NCBI RefSeq assembly: GCF_018228765.1
Contig: NZ_CP073695.1
Span: 1,736,001 to 1,800,000, forward strand
Direction: 5' to 3'
DNA from: Halorubrum ruber
GTDB lineage: Archaea; Halobacteriota; Halobacteria; Halobacteriales; Haloferacaceae
DNA length: 64,000 nt
Shown: positions 25,771 to 34,716 of the stretch, one piece after another
How positions within the stretch are numbered: the stretch's first letter is position 1
Layout: every line of letters begins with the position of its first letter
The notes under the pieces: generated by a model
What the model was told of the DNA's origin: nothing
The model's database searches: none
Seen by the model: only the letters and a program-made list of their open reading frames with translations
Translations under genes and position numbers: made by a program

Positions 25771-26643
25771 ATGGCGGACCGGAGCGCGGAGCCGGCGACG
25801 GGCAACTCCGAGGCCATCGCGGCCGCGTTCGCGGACGGCCCCGCCTACGTCCCGTACCTTGTCGTCGGCGACCCCGACTACGAGTCGTCGATGGCGTACG
25901 TCGAGGCGCTCGACCGCGGCGGCGCCGACGTGATCGAGCTCGGCCTCCCCTTCTCCGAGCCCATCGCCGAGGGGTCGACGATTCAGGAGGCCCTCGTCCG
26001 CTCGCTCGACGCGGGGATGACGCCCGAGCGGTTCTTCGCGTTCGCCGAGGAGGTGGACGTCGACGCCGCCTTAGTGTGTATGACGTATTACAACCTGATC
26101 TATCAGTACGGTAGCGAGACCGGCCCCCGACCGTTCGTCGAGCGGGCGGCGGCCGCGGGGATTCAGGGGCTCGTCGTCCCGGACCTTCCGGCGGAGGAGG
26201 CCGACCCGCTGCGCGAGGCCTGCGACGAGTTCGGGCTCGACCTCGTCTTCATCGTCGCGCCGACCACGCGCGGCGACCGACTGGACCGCATGATGGAGAA
26301 CGTCTCCGGATACGTCTACGTCCAGGCGCGGCTCGGGACCACCGGCGCGCGCGACGACGTCTCCGACCAGACGACGGAGAGCCTCGACCGGCTCCGCGAG
26401 TACGACGTGCCGAAGGCGGTCGGGTTCGGCATCTCGTCGGGCGAGCACGCCGAGCGGATCGTCGCGGGCGGCGCCGACGGGATCATCGTCGGGTCGGCGC
26501 TCGTCGACGTCGTCGCCGACGGGGTCGAGAACGACCTGTCGACCGAGGAGGTGGCCGACCGCCTCGAAGCGCTCTCCCGCGAACTGAAGGACGGAGCGGA
26601 GCGCGGCTACCGCTCGCGGACCGAACCGGTCGAGTCGGCCTGA
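25771..26643 (+). CDS. trpA: Tryptophan synthase alpha chain
   Basis: 290 residues. TrpA splits indole-3-glycerol phosphate to indole and glyceraldehyde-3-phosphate. The catalytic Glu is in [11 protein letters not shown] (about 56). The position of the second acid, Asp in most bacteria (PLADG), is Glu here (PIAEG, about 67), which I believe is common in haloarchaea. Other motifs are [28 protein letters not shown] and [13 protein letters not shown] with [12 protein letters not shown]. It starts right after the corrected trpB stop. Confidence 0.93.
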   Translation: MADRSAEPATGNSEAIAAAFADGPAYVPYLVVGDPDYESSMAYVEALDRGGADVIELGLPFSEPIAEGSTIQEALVRSLDAGMTPERFFAFAEEVDVDAALVCMTYYNLIYQYGSETGPRPFVERAAAAGIQGLVVPDLPAEEADPLREACDEFGLDLVFIVAPTTRGDRLDRMMENVSGYVYVQARLGTTGARDDVSDQTTESLDRLREYDVPKAVGFGISSGEHAERIVAGGADGIIVGSALVDVVADGVENDLSTEEVADRLEALSRELKDGAERGYRSRTEPVESA

Positions 26644-26732
26644 GCCGCTCGCCCCGAAACGAACCAATACGTCCCCGAACGAAACCGACTTACCTCCGAT
26701 TGCCACACTCTCACACAACGACCCACCTCACA

Positions 26733-27524
26733 ATGACAGCAGGACTCTCGGCACGACTCGACCGCATCTCCACGAACGACCGATACCTCATCGTCCCGAT
26801 GGACCACGGGATCACGATGGGCGCCGTCGAGGGGCTCGTCGACATCGAGTCGACGATCGACGGCGTCACGAGCGGCGGCGCGGACGCGGTGCTCACCCAG
26901 CGCGGGATCGCGCCCCGCGTCCACGAGAACAAGAACGACGCCGGCTACATCGTCCACCTCAACGGGTCGACGACGATCGGCCCCGACGAGAGCGACAAGC
27001 GCGTCACCGGCACGGCCGAGGACGCCGTCCGCGCGGGCGCCGACGCCGTCTCCTTCCACATCAACGTCGGCTCGGACCACGAGCCGGACCAGATCGAGGA
27101 GCTGGCGGAGCTGACGGCCGACGCCGAGCGCCTCGGGCTCCCGGTCCTCGCGATGGCGTACGCGCGCGGTCCGAGCGTCGACGAGAGCGATCCGGAGGCC
27201 CTCGGACACGCCGTCCGGCTCGCCGAGGAGCTCGGCGCCGACGTGGTGAAGACGGGCTACTCCGGCGACGGCGACTCCTTCGAGCGCGTCACGGAGTCGA
27301 CCCGGCTCCCGGTCGTCATCGCTGGCGGCTCGAAGGGGACCGACCGCGAGACGGTCGAGATGGTTCGCGGCGCCATGGACGGCGACGCGGCGGGCGTGTC
27401 GATGGGGCGGTCGATCTTCCAGCACGACGACCCCGAGGGAATCGCGCGCGCCGTCTCCGCGGTCGTCCACGACGACGCCGGCGTCGAGGAGGCGCTCCGG
27501 GCGGGCGGATTCGTCGAGGCGTAA
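26733..27524 (+). CDS. 2-amino-3,7-dideoxy-D-threo-hept-6-ulosonate synthase (AroA')
   Basis: 263 residues from the ATG at 26733. It is a class I aldolase of the archaeal shikimate entry route, which makes the precursor of 3-dehydroquinate without erythrose-4-phosphate. Motifs are LIVPMDHGITMG, HLNGSTTIGPD, SFHINVGSDHE, MAYARGPS, ADVVKTGYSGD (Schiff-base Lys) and VIAGGSKGTDRE with GVSMGRSIFQ. The next enzyme of the route, 3-dehydroquinate synthase II, is encoded at 29235. Placement after trpCBA makes this an aromatic amino acid block. Confidence 0.9.
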   Translation: MTAGLSARLDRISTNDRYLIVPMDHGITMGAVEGLVDIESTIDGVTSGGADAVLTQRGIAPRVHENKNDAGYIVHLNGSTTIGPDESDKRVTGTAEDAVRAGADAVSFHINVGSDHEPDQIEELAELTADAERLGLPVLAMAYARGPSVDESDPEALGHAVRLAEELGADVVKTGYSGDGDSFERVTESTRLPVVIAGGSKGTDRETVEMVRGAMDGDAAGVSMGRSIFQHDDPEGIARAVSAVVHDDAGVEEALRAGGFVEA

Positions 27525-27550
27525 CGGGTCAATCGCGCTCGGGATCCGCG

Positions 27551-29113
27551 TCAGCAGGCGACGCGCACTCGCTCCTCCGCGTCCGGTTCCCCGACCGGGC
27601 CGGTCGCGTCGACGGGCTGCTCGACGTGGAAGACGGTCACGGACTCCAAGTCGCGGTCCGACCGTTCGCAGGCGTACGACGCCACCGGTCGATACTGCGA
27701 CTCGGCGGCGTTCTTCATTCTGAAGCCGAACTGATGCCAGAGAGTGGACGGATACGTCTCCGCCGCGTCCGGCGGCCGGTCGTACGAGACCGCGCCGCCG
27801 TCGCGCAGGTCGATCGTGTCGCCGGATTCGAGCGTGCCCGCGACGACGTACCAGCCCGAGGCGTCCGGGGGGTTCGGCGCGAAGAACGACCAGCTCACCT
27901 CCGACAGCTGTCCGGTCGACTCCTGTGCGGGGAGGTCGACGAGCCCGACCCCCGCGGCCTGCCACCACACGAGCGCGAGGAAGAAGCCGACGAGCAGCGC
28001 GGCGGCTCCCGCCCTGATCCCGCGGCGGGTCCGCGACGGGGTCGGGGACGGGGTCCGTGCGTCGGTCCCGCCATCGCTCCGGTGCGGCCGATCGGTCTCC
28101 GCGAGCCCCGTAGCCTCGGAGGCCCTCGACGCGACGGCCTCGACGCGGTCCCACGCGCCGGGCGGGAGGAACAGGAGCAGGATCGAACTCATGACGAACG
28201 GGAACACCGCGAGCCGCATCGTCGCGGCCATGCCGAGGTGCGCGGAGATGAACGCAAGGGCGAGCGCGGTCCTGTGCCGCTCGGTCGCGACGACCAGCAG
28301 AGGGGAGACGGAGAGGAGCGCGATCCAGAGCCAGTTGGTCGCGGTGAGGGCCGCGGTGTACTCCGAGACGAGCGGCCCCAGCCCGACGGTGAACTCGCCC
28401 AACTGGAAGATCCGCGGGACGGCGGTCCCCGACATCCACGAGTCGCTCCGGTACTTCGAGACCGCGTTCGCCGCGTATATCGACACGAGCGTCAGGAGGG
28501 TGACGGCCGTGCCGAGCGAACAGATCCGCGGGTCACCGGCGTCTCCTCCCCCGGCGCTCGCGCCTCCGTCGGCGTCGGTTCGCCGTTCCTCGTCTTCGCC
28601 GCCGCTCCGGCGGCCGGCACCGAGCGACCAGCGGGCGTCGAGCGGGAGGAAGAGGCTCAAGAACAGGAACGCGACCAGCACCGTGTTCCCGCCGTTGAGC
28701 ACGTACGGGTTCCGCGCGTACAGCGACGCGAACAGGAGGGCCGAGAGGCCCGCGGCCGCCCGCGTGCGATAGCCGACTAACAGGCAGACGGCGGCGACGG
28801 CGGCGACCGCGAGCAGCCCCGTCTGTACTCGCGCCGATCCGGACATCGCGTAGAGGGACGCGCGCTCCAACAGCGGGTAGACCTCGGCGAGCGTCGATCG
28901 CGGGAGGACGCCGTCGTCCGTGTAGAACGTCCGCACCGCCGGAAGCCGGTAGATCAGCAGGTCCGCGAGGAGCACCAACGCCACCGCGATCCGGAACGCG
29001 CCGAGCGCCCGCGGGTCGATCCCGAGGTGGGGCCGGGCGCGTTCGCGGAGGGACTCGCGCGCCGCGGCGTACCGGGACCCCGCGTCCGAGAGGCGCTGGC
29101 TTGGTTGCGTCAT
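27551..29113 (-). CDS. HTTM-domain (vitamin K carboxylase-like) membrane protein
   Basis: 520 residues from the ATG at 29111-29113. The N-terminal region (GIDPRALGAFRIAVALVLLADLLIYR, then FYTDDGVLPRS) is the usual start of HTTM proteins, horizontally transferred relatives of the vitamin K-dependent gamma-carboxylase membrane domain. Many helices follow, with YARNPYVLNGGNTVLVAFLFLSLFLPLDARWSL, AVSKYRSDSW and a long Gly/Asp/Arg linker (about 160-190). After the last helix a soluble domain contains WSFFAPNPPDASGWYVV. Such proteins often act as subunits of respiratory or export systems, but function is unproven. It lies antisense between the two aro genes and diverges from aroB' by 121 bp. Confidence 0.8.
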   Translation of the reverse strand: MTQPSQRLSDAGSRYAAARESLRERARPHLGIDPRALGAFRIAVALVLLADLLIYRLPAVRTFYTDDGVLPRSTLAEVYPLLERASLYAMSGSARVQTGLLAVAAVAAVCLLVGYRTRAAAGLSALLFASLYARNPYVLNGGNTVLVAFLFLSLFLPLDARWSLGAGRRSGGEDEERRTDADGGASAGGGDAGDPRICSLGTAVTLLTLVSIYAANAVSKYRSDSWMSGTAVPRIFQLGEFTVGLGPLVSEYTAALTATNWLWIALLSVSPLLVVATERHRTALALAFISAHLGMAATMRLAVFPFVMSSILLLFLPPGAWDRVEAVASRASEATGLAETDRPHRSDGGTDARTPSPTPSRTRRGIRAGAAALLVGFFLALVWWQAAGVGLVDLPAQESTGQLSEVSWSFFAPNPPDASGWYVVAGTLESGDTIDLRDGGAVSYDRPPDAAETYPSTLWHQFGFRMKNAAESQYRPVASYACERSDRDLESVTVFHVEQPVDATGPVGEPDAEERVRVAC

Positions 29114-29234
29114 GCGGGAGTGTATGTCAGACGATACTATCTCACCGATAAGTGCTTTGTCGTCTGCCGGGCCGACGCCCGCAACGCACGACCCTTTCGC
29201 AGTTTTCAAGCCGGCGCGCCGTGAGGTTTCGACA

Positions 29235-30407
29235 ATGACACGCACGGTCTGGGTCAAAGCCGACGGGGACGTCGGTGACTGGGAGGCGCGCAAGCGACGG
29301 GTCACGACGGCCATCGAGGCCGGCGCGGACTGGGTGCTCGTCGACGAGGACGACGTCGGCCGGGTCCGCGAACTGGGCGACGTGAACGTGGCGGCGTTCC
29401 GCTCGGACGCCGACGTGATCGACGACGCCGAGAGCGACGTGGAGGCCGACGCGTACTTCGTCGGCAAGGGCGGCGAGGGGGACGGGACGGTCTCGATGCC
29501 GGACGACTTCTCCGGGTCGGCGGACCTGACCACGCTGCGCCGCCGCGACGACCGCGCACAGGGCGCGTACGTCCGCGTCCTCGGCACCGAGTACGAGGAA
29601 TTCGCTGAGGCAGCCGCCGACGAGGCCGATTTCACCGTGGTCATCGGCGAGGACTGGTCGATCATCCCCTTAGAGAACCTCATCGCGCGGGTCGGCGATG
29701 AGACCCACCTCGTCGCGGGCGCGACGACGGCCGCGGAGGCCCGGACCGCGTTCGAGACGCTGGAGATCGGCGCCGACGGCGTCCTCCTCGACACGGACTC
29801 GCCCGACGAGATCCGCGGCGCCGTCGAGGCCCGCGACGCGGCCGACCGCGAGACGCTGGACCTCCGGCACGCCGAGGTGACCGAGGTCGAACAGACCGGG
29901 ATGGCCGACCGCGTCTGTATCGACACCGGGTCGCTGATGGACGACAGCGAGGGAATGCTCGTCGGCTCGATGTCGCGCGGGCTCTTCTTCGTCCACGCCG
30001 AGACCGCGGAGTCGCCGTACGTCGCCTCGCGACCGTTCCGCGTGAACGCCGGCGCGGTCCACGCGTACGTCCGCAACGCCGAGGGCGGCACCAACTACCT
30101 CGCGGAGCTGTCGAGCGGCGACGAGGTCCAGGTCGTCGACACCGACGGCCACACCCGCGAGGCGGTCGTGGGCCGGGTGAAGATCGAGAAGCGCCCGATG
30201 TTCCGGATCCAGGCGGAGATAGAGACGGAGGACGGGACCGACCGGATCGAGACGCTCATCCAGAACGCCGAGACCGTGAAGATCGCCACGAGCGAGGGGC
30301 GGAAGGCCGTCACCGACGTCGAGCCCGGCGACGAGGCGCTCGTCTACTACGAGGACGTCGCGCGCCACTTCGGCGAGGCCGTCGAGGAGAGCATCATCGA
30401 GAAGTAA
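29235..30407 (+). CDS. 3-dehydroquinate synthase II (AroB')
   Basis: 390 residues from the ATG at 29235, 30 bp after a TTTTCAAG box. This enzyme oxidatively deaminates and cyclises the AroA' product to 3-dehydroquinate using NAD. It matches the archaeal family: MTRTVWVKADGDVGDWEARK, VIGEDWSIIPLENLIA, RVCIDTGSLMDDSEGMLVGSMSRGLFFVHAET, RPFRVNAGAVHAYV and KIEKRPMFRIQAE. It completes the two-step archaeal entry to aromatic amino acids with the gene at 26733. Repeat copy D follows. Confidence 0.93.
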   Translation: MTRTVWVKADGDVGDWEARKRRVTTAIEAGADWVLVDEDDVGRVRELGDVNVAAFRSDADVIDDAESDVEADAYFVGKGGEGDGTVSMPDDFSGSADLTTLRRRDDRAQGAYVRVLGTEYEEFAEAAADEADFTVVIGEDWSIIPLENLIARVGDETHLVAGATTAAEARTAFETLEIGADGVLLDTDSPDEIRGAVEARDAADRETLDLRHAEVTEVEQTGMADRVCIDTGSLMDDSEGMLVGSMSRGLFFVHAETAESPYVASRPFRVNAGAVHAYVRNAEGGTNYLAELSSGDEVQVVDTDGHTREAVVGRVKIEKRPMFRIQAEIETEDGTDRIETLIQNAETVKIATSEGRKAVTDVEPGDEALVYYEDVARHFGEAVEESIIEK

Positions 30408-30491
30408 TCGGGGTCTCGCGACCGGAGGGCGCTGTTAAACTTCTCTTTATAAACACCGACATGCCTGAAACAGCCGATAGCTGAAGCGTGC

Positions 30492-31027
30492 TTCTCGATC
30501 GGTTACGGGAGTGAGTATCGCAGATCGCCGGCCGCGATGTCGTATTTAAATGACGGTGAGCGGCGGCGACGAGGGGTTATAAAAGGGATGCGGTGGCGCG
30601 CCTGCGAGCGGCCGGAGCGAAGCGGAGGCCGCGAGCCAGCCCGCGAGGGACGCCGCGAGCGGAGCGAGCGGCGAGGCTGGGGAGGCGTGAGGTGCGGTCG
30701 CTGTGTGGGGCGGGACTCAAAGGGGCAGCCGTGAGGGCGTCGTAGGCGACGTAAGCACCGCAGGGAGCGAACGGAGTGAGCGACCGAGGAGCGTGGTTCG
30801 AGAGAGCAAAGCTCTCTCGTCATCACGAAAGGCGCTTCGCGCCTTTCGAACGACAGCGAGCGTACGACGCCCTCACGGCTGGGGCTTTGGAGACACTCGC
30901 CGCGGTGGCGTCAGTCACTTATAAACAGCCGACAGCAACACCGCACTCTGGTTTATAAACGACCTCACTCACGACATACTACACCTACTCCCGCTATCGC
31001 TCATCTCTTCCTCTGTACTGAGCGATC
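30492..31027 (+). repeat. Five-copy structured element, copy D
   Basis: Fills most of the 30408-31157 gap; the rest holds a palindrome at 31076-31091 and nothing else I can name. It is almost the same as copy A. Between about 30602 and 30958 the only difference I see is one missing G (GAAGCGG for GAAGGCGG), while the outer 100 bases on each side have drifted. TATA boxes are TTATAAAA (30577-30584), TTATAAA near 30918 and TTTATAAA near 30953. Unlike A, B, C and E it lies between genes on the same strand. Confidence 0.88.
30718..30889 (+). ncRNA. Candidate structured RNA core, copy D long hairpin
   Basis: 172 bases, identical to copy A, with the same 19-bp perfect stem, the GGG facing GGG, and the two added loop hairpins. 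Confidence 0.45.
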
Positions 31028-31075
31028 GAGAGCGGTCAACTACCAACTACGGGTACTCAACAGTGTACTGGGGTG

Positions 31076-31091
31076 GTGAGCACGTGGTCAC
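31076..31091. promoter_or_regulatory. Palindrome upstream of the membrane protein gene
   Basis: GTGAGCACGTGGTCAC is a 16-bp palindrome with one mismatched pair (positions 5 and 12), centred on CACGTG and 66 bp before the ATG at 31158. It is a candidate operator. Confidence 0.35.
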
Positions 31092-31157
31092 CGCTGAGAA
31101 CCGGCTGCGATCGTGTCGACCAGAACGCATTTGACGGAGACTCGGGATCCGGCGTCC

Positions 31158-31775
31158 ATGGCTGTCGCTGACGAAGGTAGCCGTCACGTCGCTGAGTCGG
31201 GATTCGTCGAACGAGTTCGCCACCTCGCGGACGCCGCGAACCCGGCGTTCGCGGCCGGGAGCTTCCTCGTGCCGCTGGCGTTCCTCGCCGCGAGCCTCGC
31301 GCTCGCGAGCACCGAGCTGCTCTTTTACACGCACGTCGCCGCCGGCGCGGTGTGGTTCGGCTTCGCGCTGATCTTCCCCGCGATTATCGGGCCGACGCTG
31401 GGCGGCCTCGACGAGGAGGCGTCGGCCGCGGTGAACAGGACGCTGATTCCGAAGGCCGTCTTCTTCCTCGTCGGCTTCTCGCTGACGACGGTGCTCTCCG
31501 GGACCGTCCTCCTCACGCCCGACCTCGGGCTCGGCTACGGCTTCGGCGGGATGTGGTCGGGGCTCGCGCTCGGCCTCGGCTGGGGGCTGTTCGCGTTCGG
31601 GTTAGCGGTCCCGCACCGGCTCCAGCTCAGCGCGTACTACGAGACGCTGTCGCCGGACCCGGACGCCTCGCGGCTCGAATCGATCGAGAAGAAGAACCTC
31701 GTCGTCGGGCTGTTCGAGGCTGCGGTGATGCTCGCGCTGATTGTCCTGATGACCGGGTTCCGGCTGGGCGTGTGA
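31158..31775 (+). CDS. Five-helix membrane protein, unknown function
   Basis: 205 residues from the ATG at 31158. After a charged N-terminus, hydrophobic segments occur near 37-57, 60-82, 105-128, 136-160 and 182-202. His/Trp/Phe-containing helices (LLFYTHVAAGAVWFGFALIFPAIIG, KAVFFLVGFSLTTVLSGTVLL) resemble heme- or quinone-associated bundles, but I see no firm motif. The loop YYETLSPDPDASRLESIEKKN looks cytoplasmic. It is followed by the histidine kinase at 31849 on the same strand (73-bp gap). Confidence 0.6.
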   Translation: MAVADEGSRHVAESGFVERVRHLADAANPAFAAGSFLVPLAFLAASLALASTELLFYTHVAAGAVWFGFALIFPAIIGPTLGGLDEEASAAVNRTLIPKAVFFLVGFSLTTVLSGTVLLTPDLGLGYGFGGMWSGLALGLGWGLFAFGLAVPHRLQLSAYYETLSPDPDASRLESIEKKNLVVGLFEAAVMLALIVLMTGFRLGV

Positions 31776-31848
31776 CGGGCCCTGTGGTCCTCCGGAGGCA
31801 CCGCCGGAACCTGTGACATTCATTACCTCGCGTTTCCAGTACGACACC

Positions 31849-32952
31849 ATGGGACGACGCCGCGCCGCCGTCATCGAGACGCTCCACGACGTCGCGACCA
31901 CGATCCAGACCGAAGAGACGGTCACGGACGTCTGCGAACGGACCGTCGCGGCGGCGGCCGACCTCCTCGATTTCAACCTGTGTACCATCGTGATTCGGGA
32001 GGACGACTGGCTCGTCCCGTACGCGACCTCCGCGGACGCGCCGTCGGACGGCAGCCAACGGATGCGCGTCGACGAGGGACTGGCCGGCAAGACCTACCAG
32101 ACCGGGGAGTCGTACACCGTCGCCGAGGTCACGCCGGACGACGAGACGGTGCCGGCCGACGCCTCGTACCGGTCCGGGATCAGCGTGCCGATCGGCGAGC
32201 ACGGGGTGTTCCAGGCGGTCGAGACGACGACGGGGGACTTCGACGACGACGACATCGAGCTGGCGGAGCTCCTCGTCAGTCACACCGCGACCGCGCTGGA
32301 CCGGCTCGACCGTGAGCGGGAGCTTCAGCGGCAGAACGAGCGGCTCGACCAGTTCGCGTCCGTGGTGAGCCACGACCTTCAGAACCCGCTCAACGTCGCC
32401 ACGGGCCGGCTGGAAATCGTTGCCGAGGAGTGTTCGAGTCCGCACCTCGACGCGGTCGCGGACGCCCACGGGCGGATGGAGCGACTCATCGACGACCTGC
32501 TGCTGTTCGCGAAGATGGGGTCTGAGACGCTCTCGCTCACGACGATCGATCTCGGAGGGCTCGCCGACGACTGCTGGGACCCGCTGGCGACGTCGGCGGC
32601 CACGCTCACAGTCGAGTGCGACCGCGACGTTCGCGCCGACCCCGACCGCCTCCGACAGCTCCTCGAGAACCTGTTGAAAAACGCGCTCGATCACGGCGGC
32701 GACGACGTCTCCGTGACGATAGGCGAGCTGGCCGACGGCTTCTACGTGGCCGACGACGGCCCAGGCATCCCGCCCGACGACCGCGGGGACGTGTTCGCCG
32801 CGGGCTACACCTCCGACGCCGACGGGACCGGGTTCGGCCTGTCGATCGTTTCGCAGATCGCCGACGCCCACGAGTGGGACGTCGAGATAACGGAGAGCGC
32901 GTCCGGCGGAGCCCGGTTCGAGATCCGGGGTGTCGACATCGTCGAATCGTGA
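31849..32952 (+). CDS. GAF-domain sensor histidine kinase
   Basis: 367 residues from the ATG at 31849 (a GTG 36 bases earlier is possible). A GAF domain spans about 15-152 (FNLCTIVIREDDWLVPYATS, GLAGKTYQTGESYTV, GISVPIGEHGVFQA). The kinase part has the H-box VVSHDLQNPL (His 175), the N-box LLENLLKNALDHGG, VADDGPGIPP and GTGFGLSIVSQIADAH. There is no membrane helix, so it should sense a cytoplasmic signal. No response regulator is encoded next to it, which is usual for haloarchaeal kinases. Its target is unknown. Confidence 0.88.
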   Translation: MGRRRAAVIETLHDVATTIQTEETVTDVCERTVAAAADLLDFNLCTIVIREDDWLVPYATSADAPSDGSQRMRVDEGLAGKTYQTGESYTVAEVTPDDETVPADASYRSGISVPIGEHGVFQAVETTTGDFDDDDIELAELLVSHTATALDRLDRERELQRQNERLDQFASVVSHDLQNPLNVATGRLEIVAEECSSPHLDAVADAHGRMERLIDDLLLFAKMGSETLSLTTIDLGGLADDCWDPLATSAATLTVECDRDVRADPDRLRQLLENLLKNALDHGGDDVSVTIGELADGFYVADDGPGIPPDDRGDVFAAGYTSDADGTGFGLSIVSQIADAHEWDVEITESASGGARFEIRGVDIVES

Positions 32953-33043
32953 GACGGCGAGTCGACGTCTTCGAGCCGTGAGGCGGCGAGCCAACCTCGT
33001 CGAGCCGTGAATCCGCGAAGCGCGGTCGTTCGCTCGCGTCCCG

Positions 33044-34570
33044 TTAGATCCCGTACAGCTCGCCGTACTTCTCGTCGACGTAGTCGAGGAACGCGTCCGC
33101 CGAGAAGTCCTCACCGGTCGCGCGCTTCACGAGCTCGTTCGTCTCGTAGCGGGAGCCGTGTCGGTGGATGTTCTCGCCGAGCCACTCTTGGAGGTCGCCG
33201 AACTCGCCGTCGGCGATTTTCCCGTCGAGGTCGTCGATGTCGTCCTCCGCGGCCTCGAACAGCTGGGCGGCCATCACGGAGCCGAGCGAGTAGGTGGGGA
33301 AGTAGCCGAAGTTGCCGTGGCTCCAGTGGATGTCCTGGAGGCAGCCCTCGCTGTCGGTGTCGGGGCGGATGCCGAGGTACTCCTCGTACTTGTCGTTCCA
33401 GACCTCCGGCACGTCCTCGACGTCGAGGTCGCCGCGGATCAGGTCGCGCTCGATCTCGAACCGGATGACGATGTGGAGGTGGTAGGTGAGCTCGTCGGCC
33501 TCGACGCGGATGAGGTTATCCTCGTACACCTGGTTGAACGCCTCGTAGGCGTCCTGAACCGTCGCCTCCTCGGTCTGCGGGAAGTGCTCCTGGAAGATCG
33601 GGAGGAACTCCTGCCAGAACGCCTTGCTGCGCCCGACGTGGTTCTCCCAGAGGCGCGACTGCGACTCGTGGACCGAGAGGTCGCGGGACTCGCCGAGCGG
33701 CGTGCCGAACTGCTCCTGCGGCAGCCCGAGGTTGTACTGCGCGTGGCCGTACTCGTGGATCGTCGAGCCGACGGCGCCGAGCGGGTCCTCCTCGTCGAAC
33801 CGGGTCGTCACGCGACAGTCGAACTGGTTGCCCGAGGTGAACGGGTGCGAGGAGACGTCGAGCCGACCGCGGTCGAAGTCGTAGCCGACGAGCTCCAAGG
33901 CGTCTCGGGAGAGCGCCTCCTGCTCGTCCTCGGGGAAGGTCCCCTCGAAGGTGTCGACCGCGAGGTCGACGTCGGACTCGCGGATCTCGTCGATCATCGG
34001 GACGAGCGCCTCGCGGAGCTCCGTGAGGATCGACTCGGCGCGCTCCATCGAGAGGCACGGCTCGAACTCCTCGAAGAGGACCTCGTAGGGGTCGCGGTCG
34101 GGGTCGATGTGCTCGGCGTACTCCCGCTTCAGCTCGACGTGCTTCTCCAGGTACGGGGCGAACGTCTCGAAGTCGTCCTCGGCCTTCGCCTCCTCCCACG
34201 CCTGGAGCGCCTCGGAGCCGGTCTCGGAGATCTCCTCGACGAGCTCGACGGGGACGGCGTCGGCGCGCTCGTACTCGCGGCGGACCTCGCGGACGACCGC
34301 AGCCTGCTCGTCGGTGAGGTCGGCGTCGTCGAGCTCGTCGAGCAGCTCGCCGGTCTCGTCGTCGGTGACCATGTCGTGGTGGACGGAGGAGAGCGCCGAG
34401 AGCTGCTTCGATCGAGCGGGGGTACCGCCCTCGGGCATCATCACCTGCTGGTCCCAGCCGAGGACGCCGGAGGCGCTGCCGACCGCGTTCCACCGCTGGA
34501 CGCGGTCGAGGAGGGCGTCGTAGGCGTCCGGTGCGTCGGCTGCGTCGTCTGGCGCGGCTTCCGTTGCCAT
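33044..34570 (-). CDS. Carboxypeptidase Taq (M32 metallopeptidase)
   Basis: 508 residues, the usual M32 length. The zinc site IHEYGHAQYNLGLP (about 270-283) holds the HExxH-type motif, followed by SQSRLWENHVGRSKAFW, DELTYHLHIVIRFEIERDLI and the end motif DIHWSHGNFGYFPTYSLGSVMAAQLF. The N-terminus SASGVLGWDQQVMMPEGGTPARSKQLS is also conserved. The enzyme trims C-terminal residues from peptides in the cytoplasm, likely for protein turnover. Confidence 0.93.
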   Translation of the reverse strand: MATEAAPDDAADAPDAYDALLDRVQRWNAVGSASGVLGWDQQVMMPEGGTPARSKQLSALSSVHHDMVTDDETGELLDELDDADLTDEQAAVVREVRREYERADAVPVELVEEISETGSEALQAWEEAKAEDDFETFAPYLEKHVELKREYAEHIDPDRDPYEVLFEEFEPCLSMERAESILTELREALVPMIDEIRESDVDLAVDTFEGTFPEDEQEALSRDALELVGYDFDRGRLDVSSHPFTSGNQFDCRVTTRFDEEDPLGAVGSTIHEYGHAQYNLGLPQEQFGTPLGESRDLSVHESQSRLWENHVGRSKAFWQEFLPIFQEHFPQTEEATVQDAYEAFNQVYEDNLIRVEADELTYHLHIVIRFEIERDLIRGDLDVEDVPEVWNDKYEEYLGIRPDTDSEGCLQDIHWSHGNFGYFPTYSLGSVMAAQLFEAAEDDIDDLDGKIADGEFGDLQEWLGENIHRHGSRYETNELVKRATGEDFSADAFLDYVDEKYGELYGI

Positions 34571-34716
34571 ACGCCACGGATCGGCCGCTGTCGTTAAATA
34601 GGGACCGAACGCGGAACCGGGTGGATCGGCCTCGGGACCGTCGGAAACGGTCGGTCTCCGAGGGCGTTCGCCGAGCGCGGGATATATGCCCGCCGCCGCG
34701 GAACGGCATACAACCG

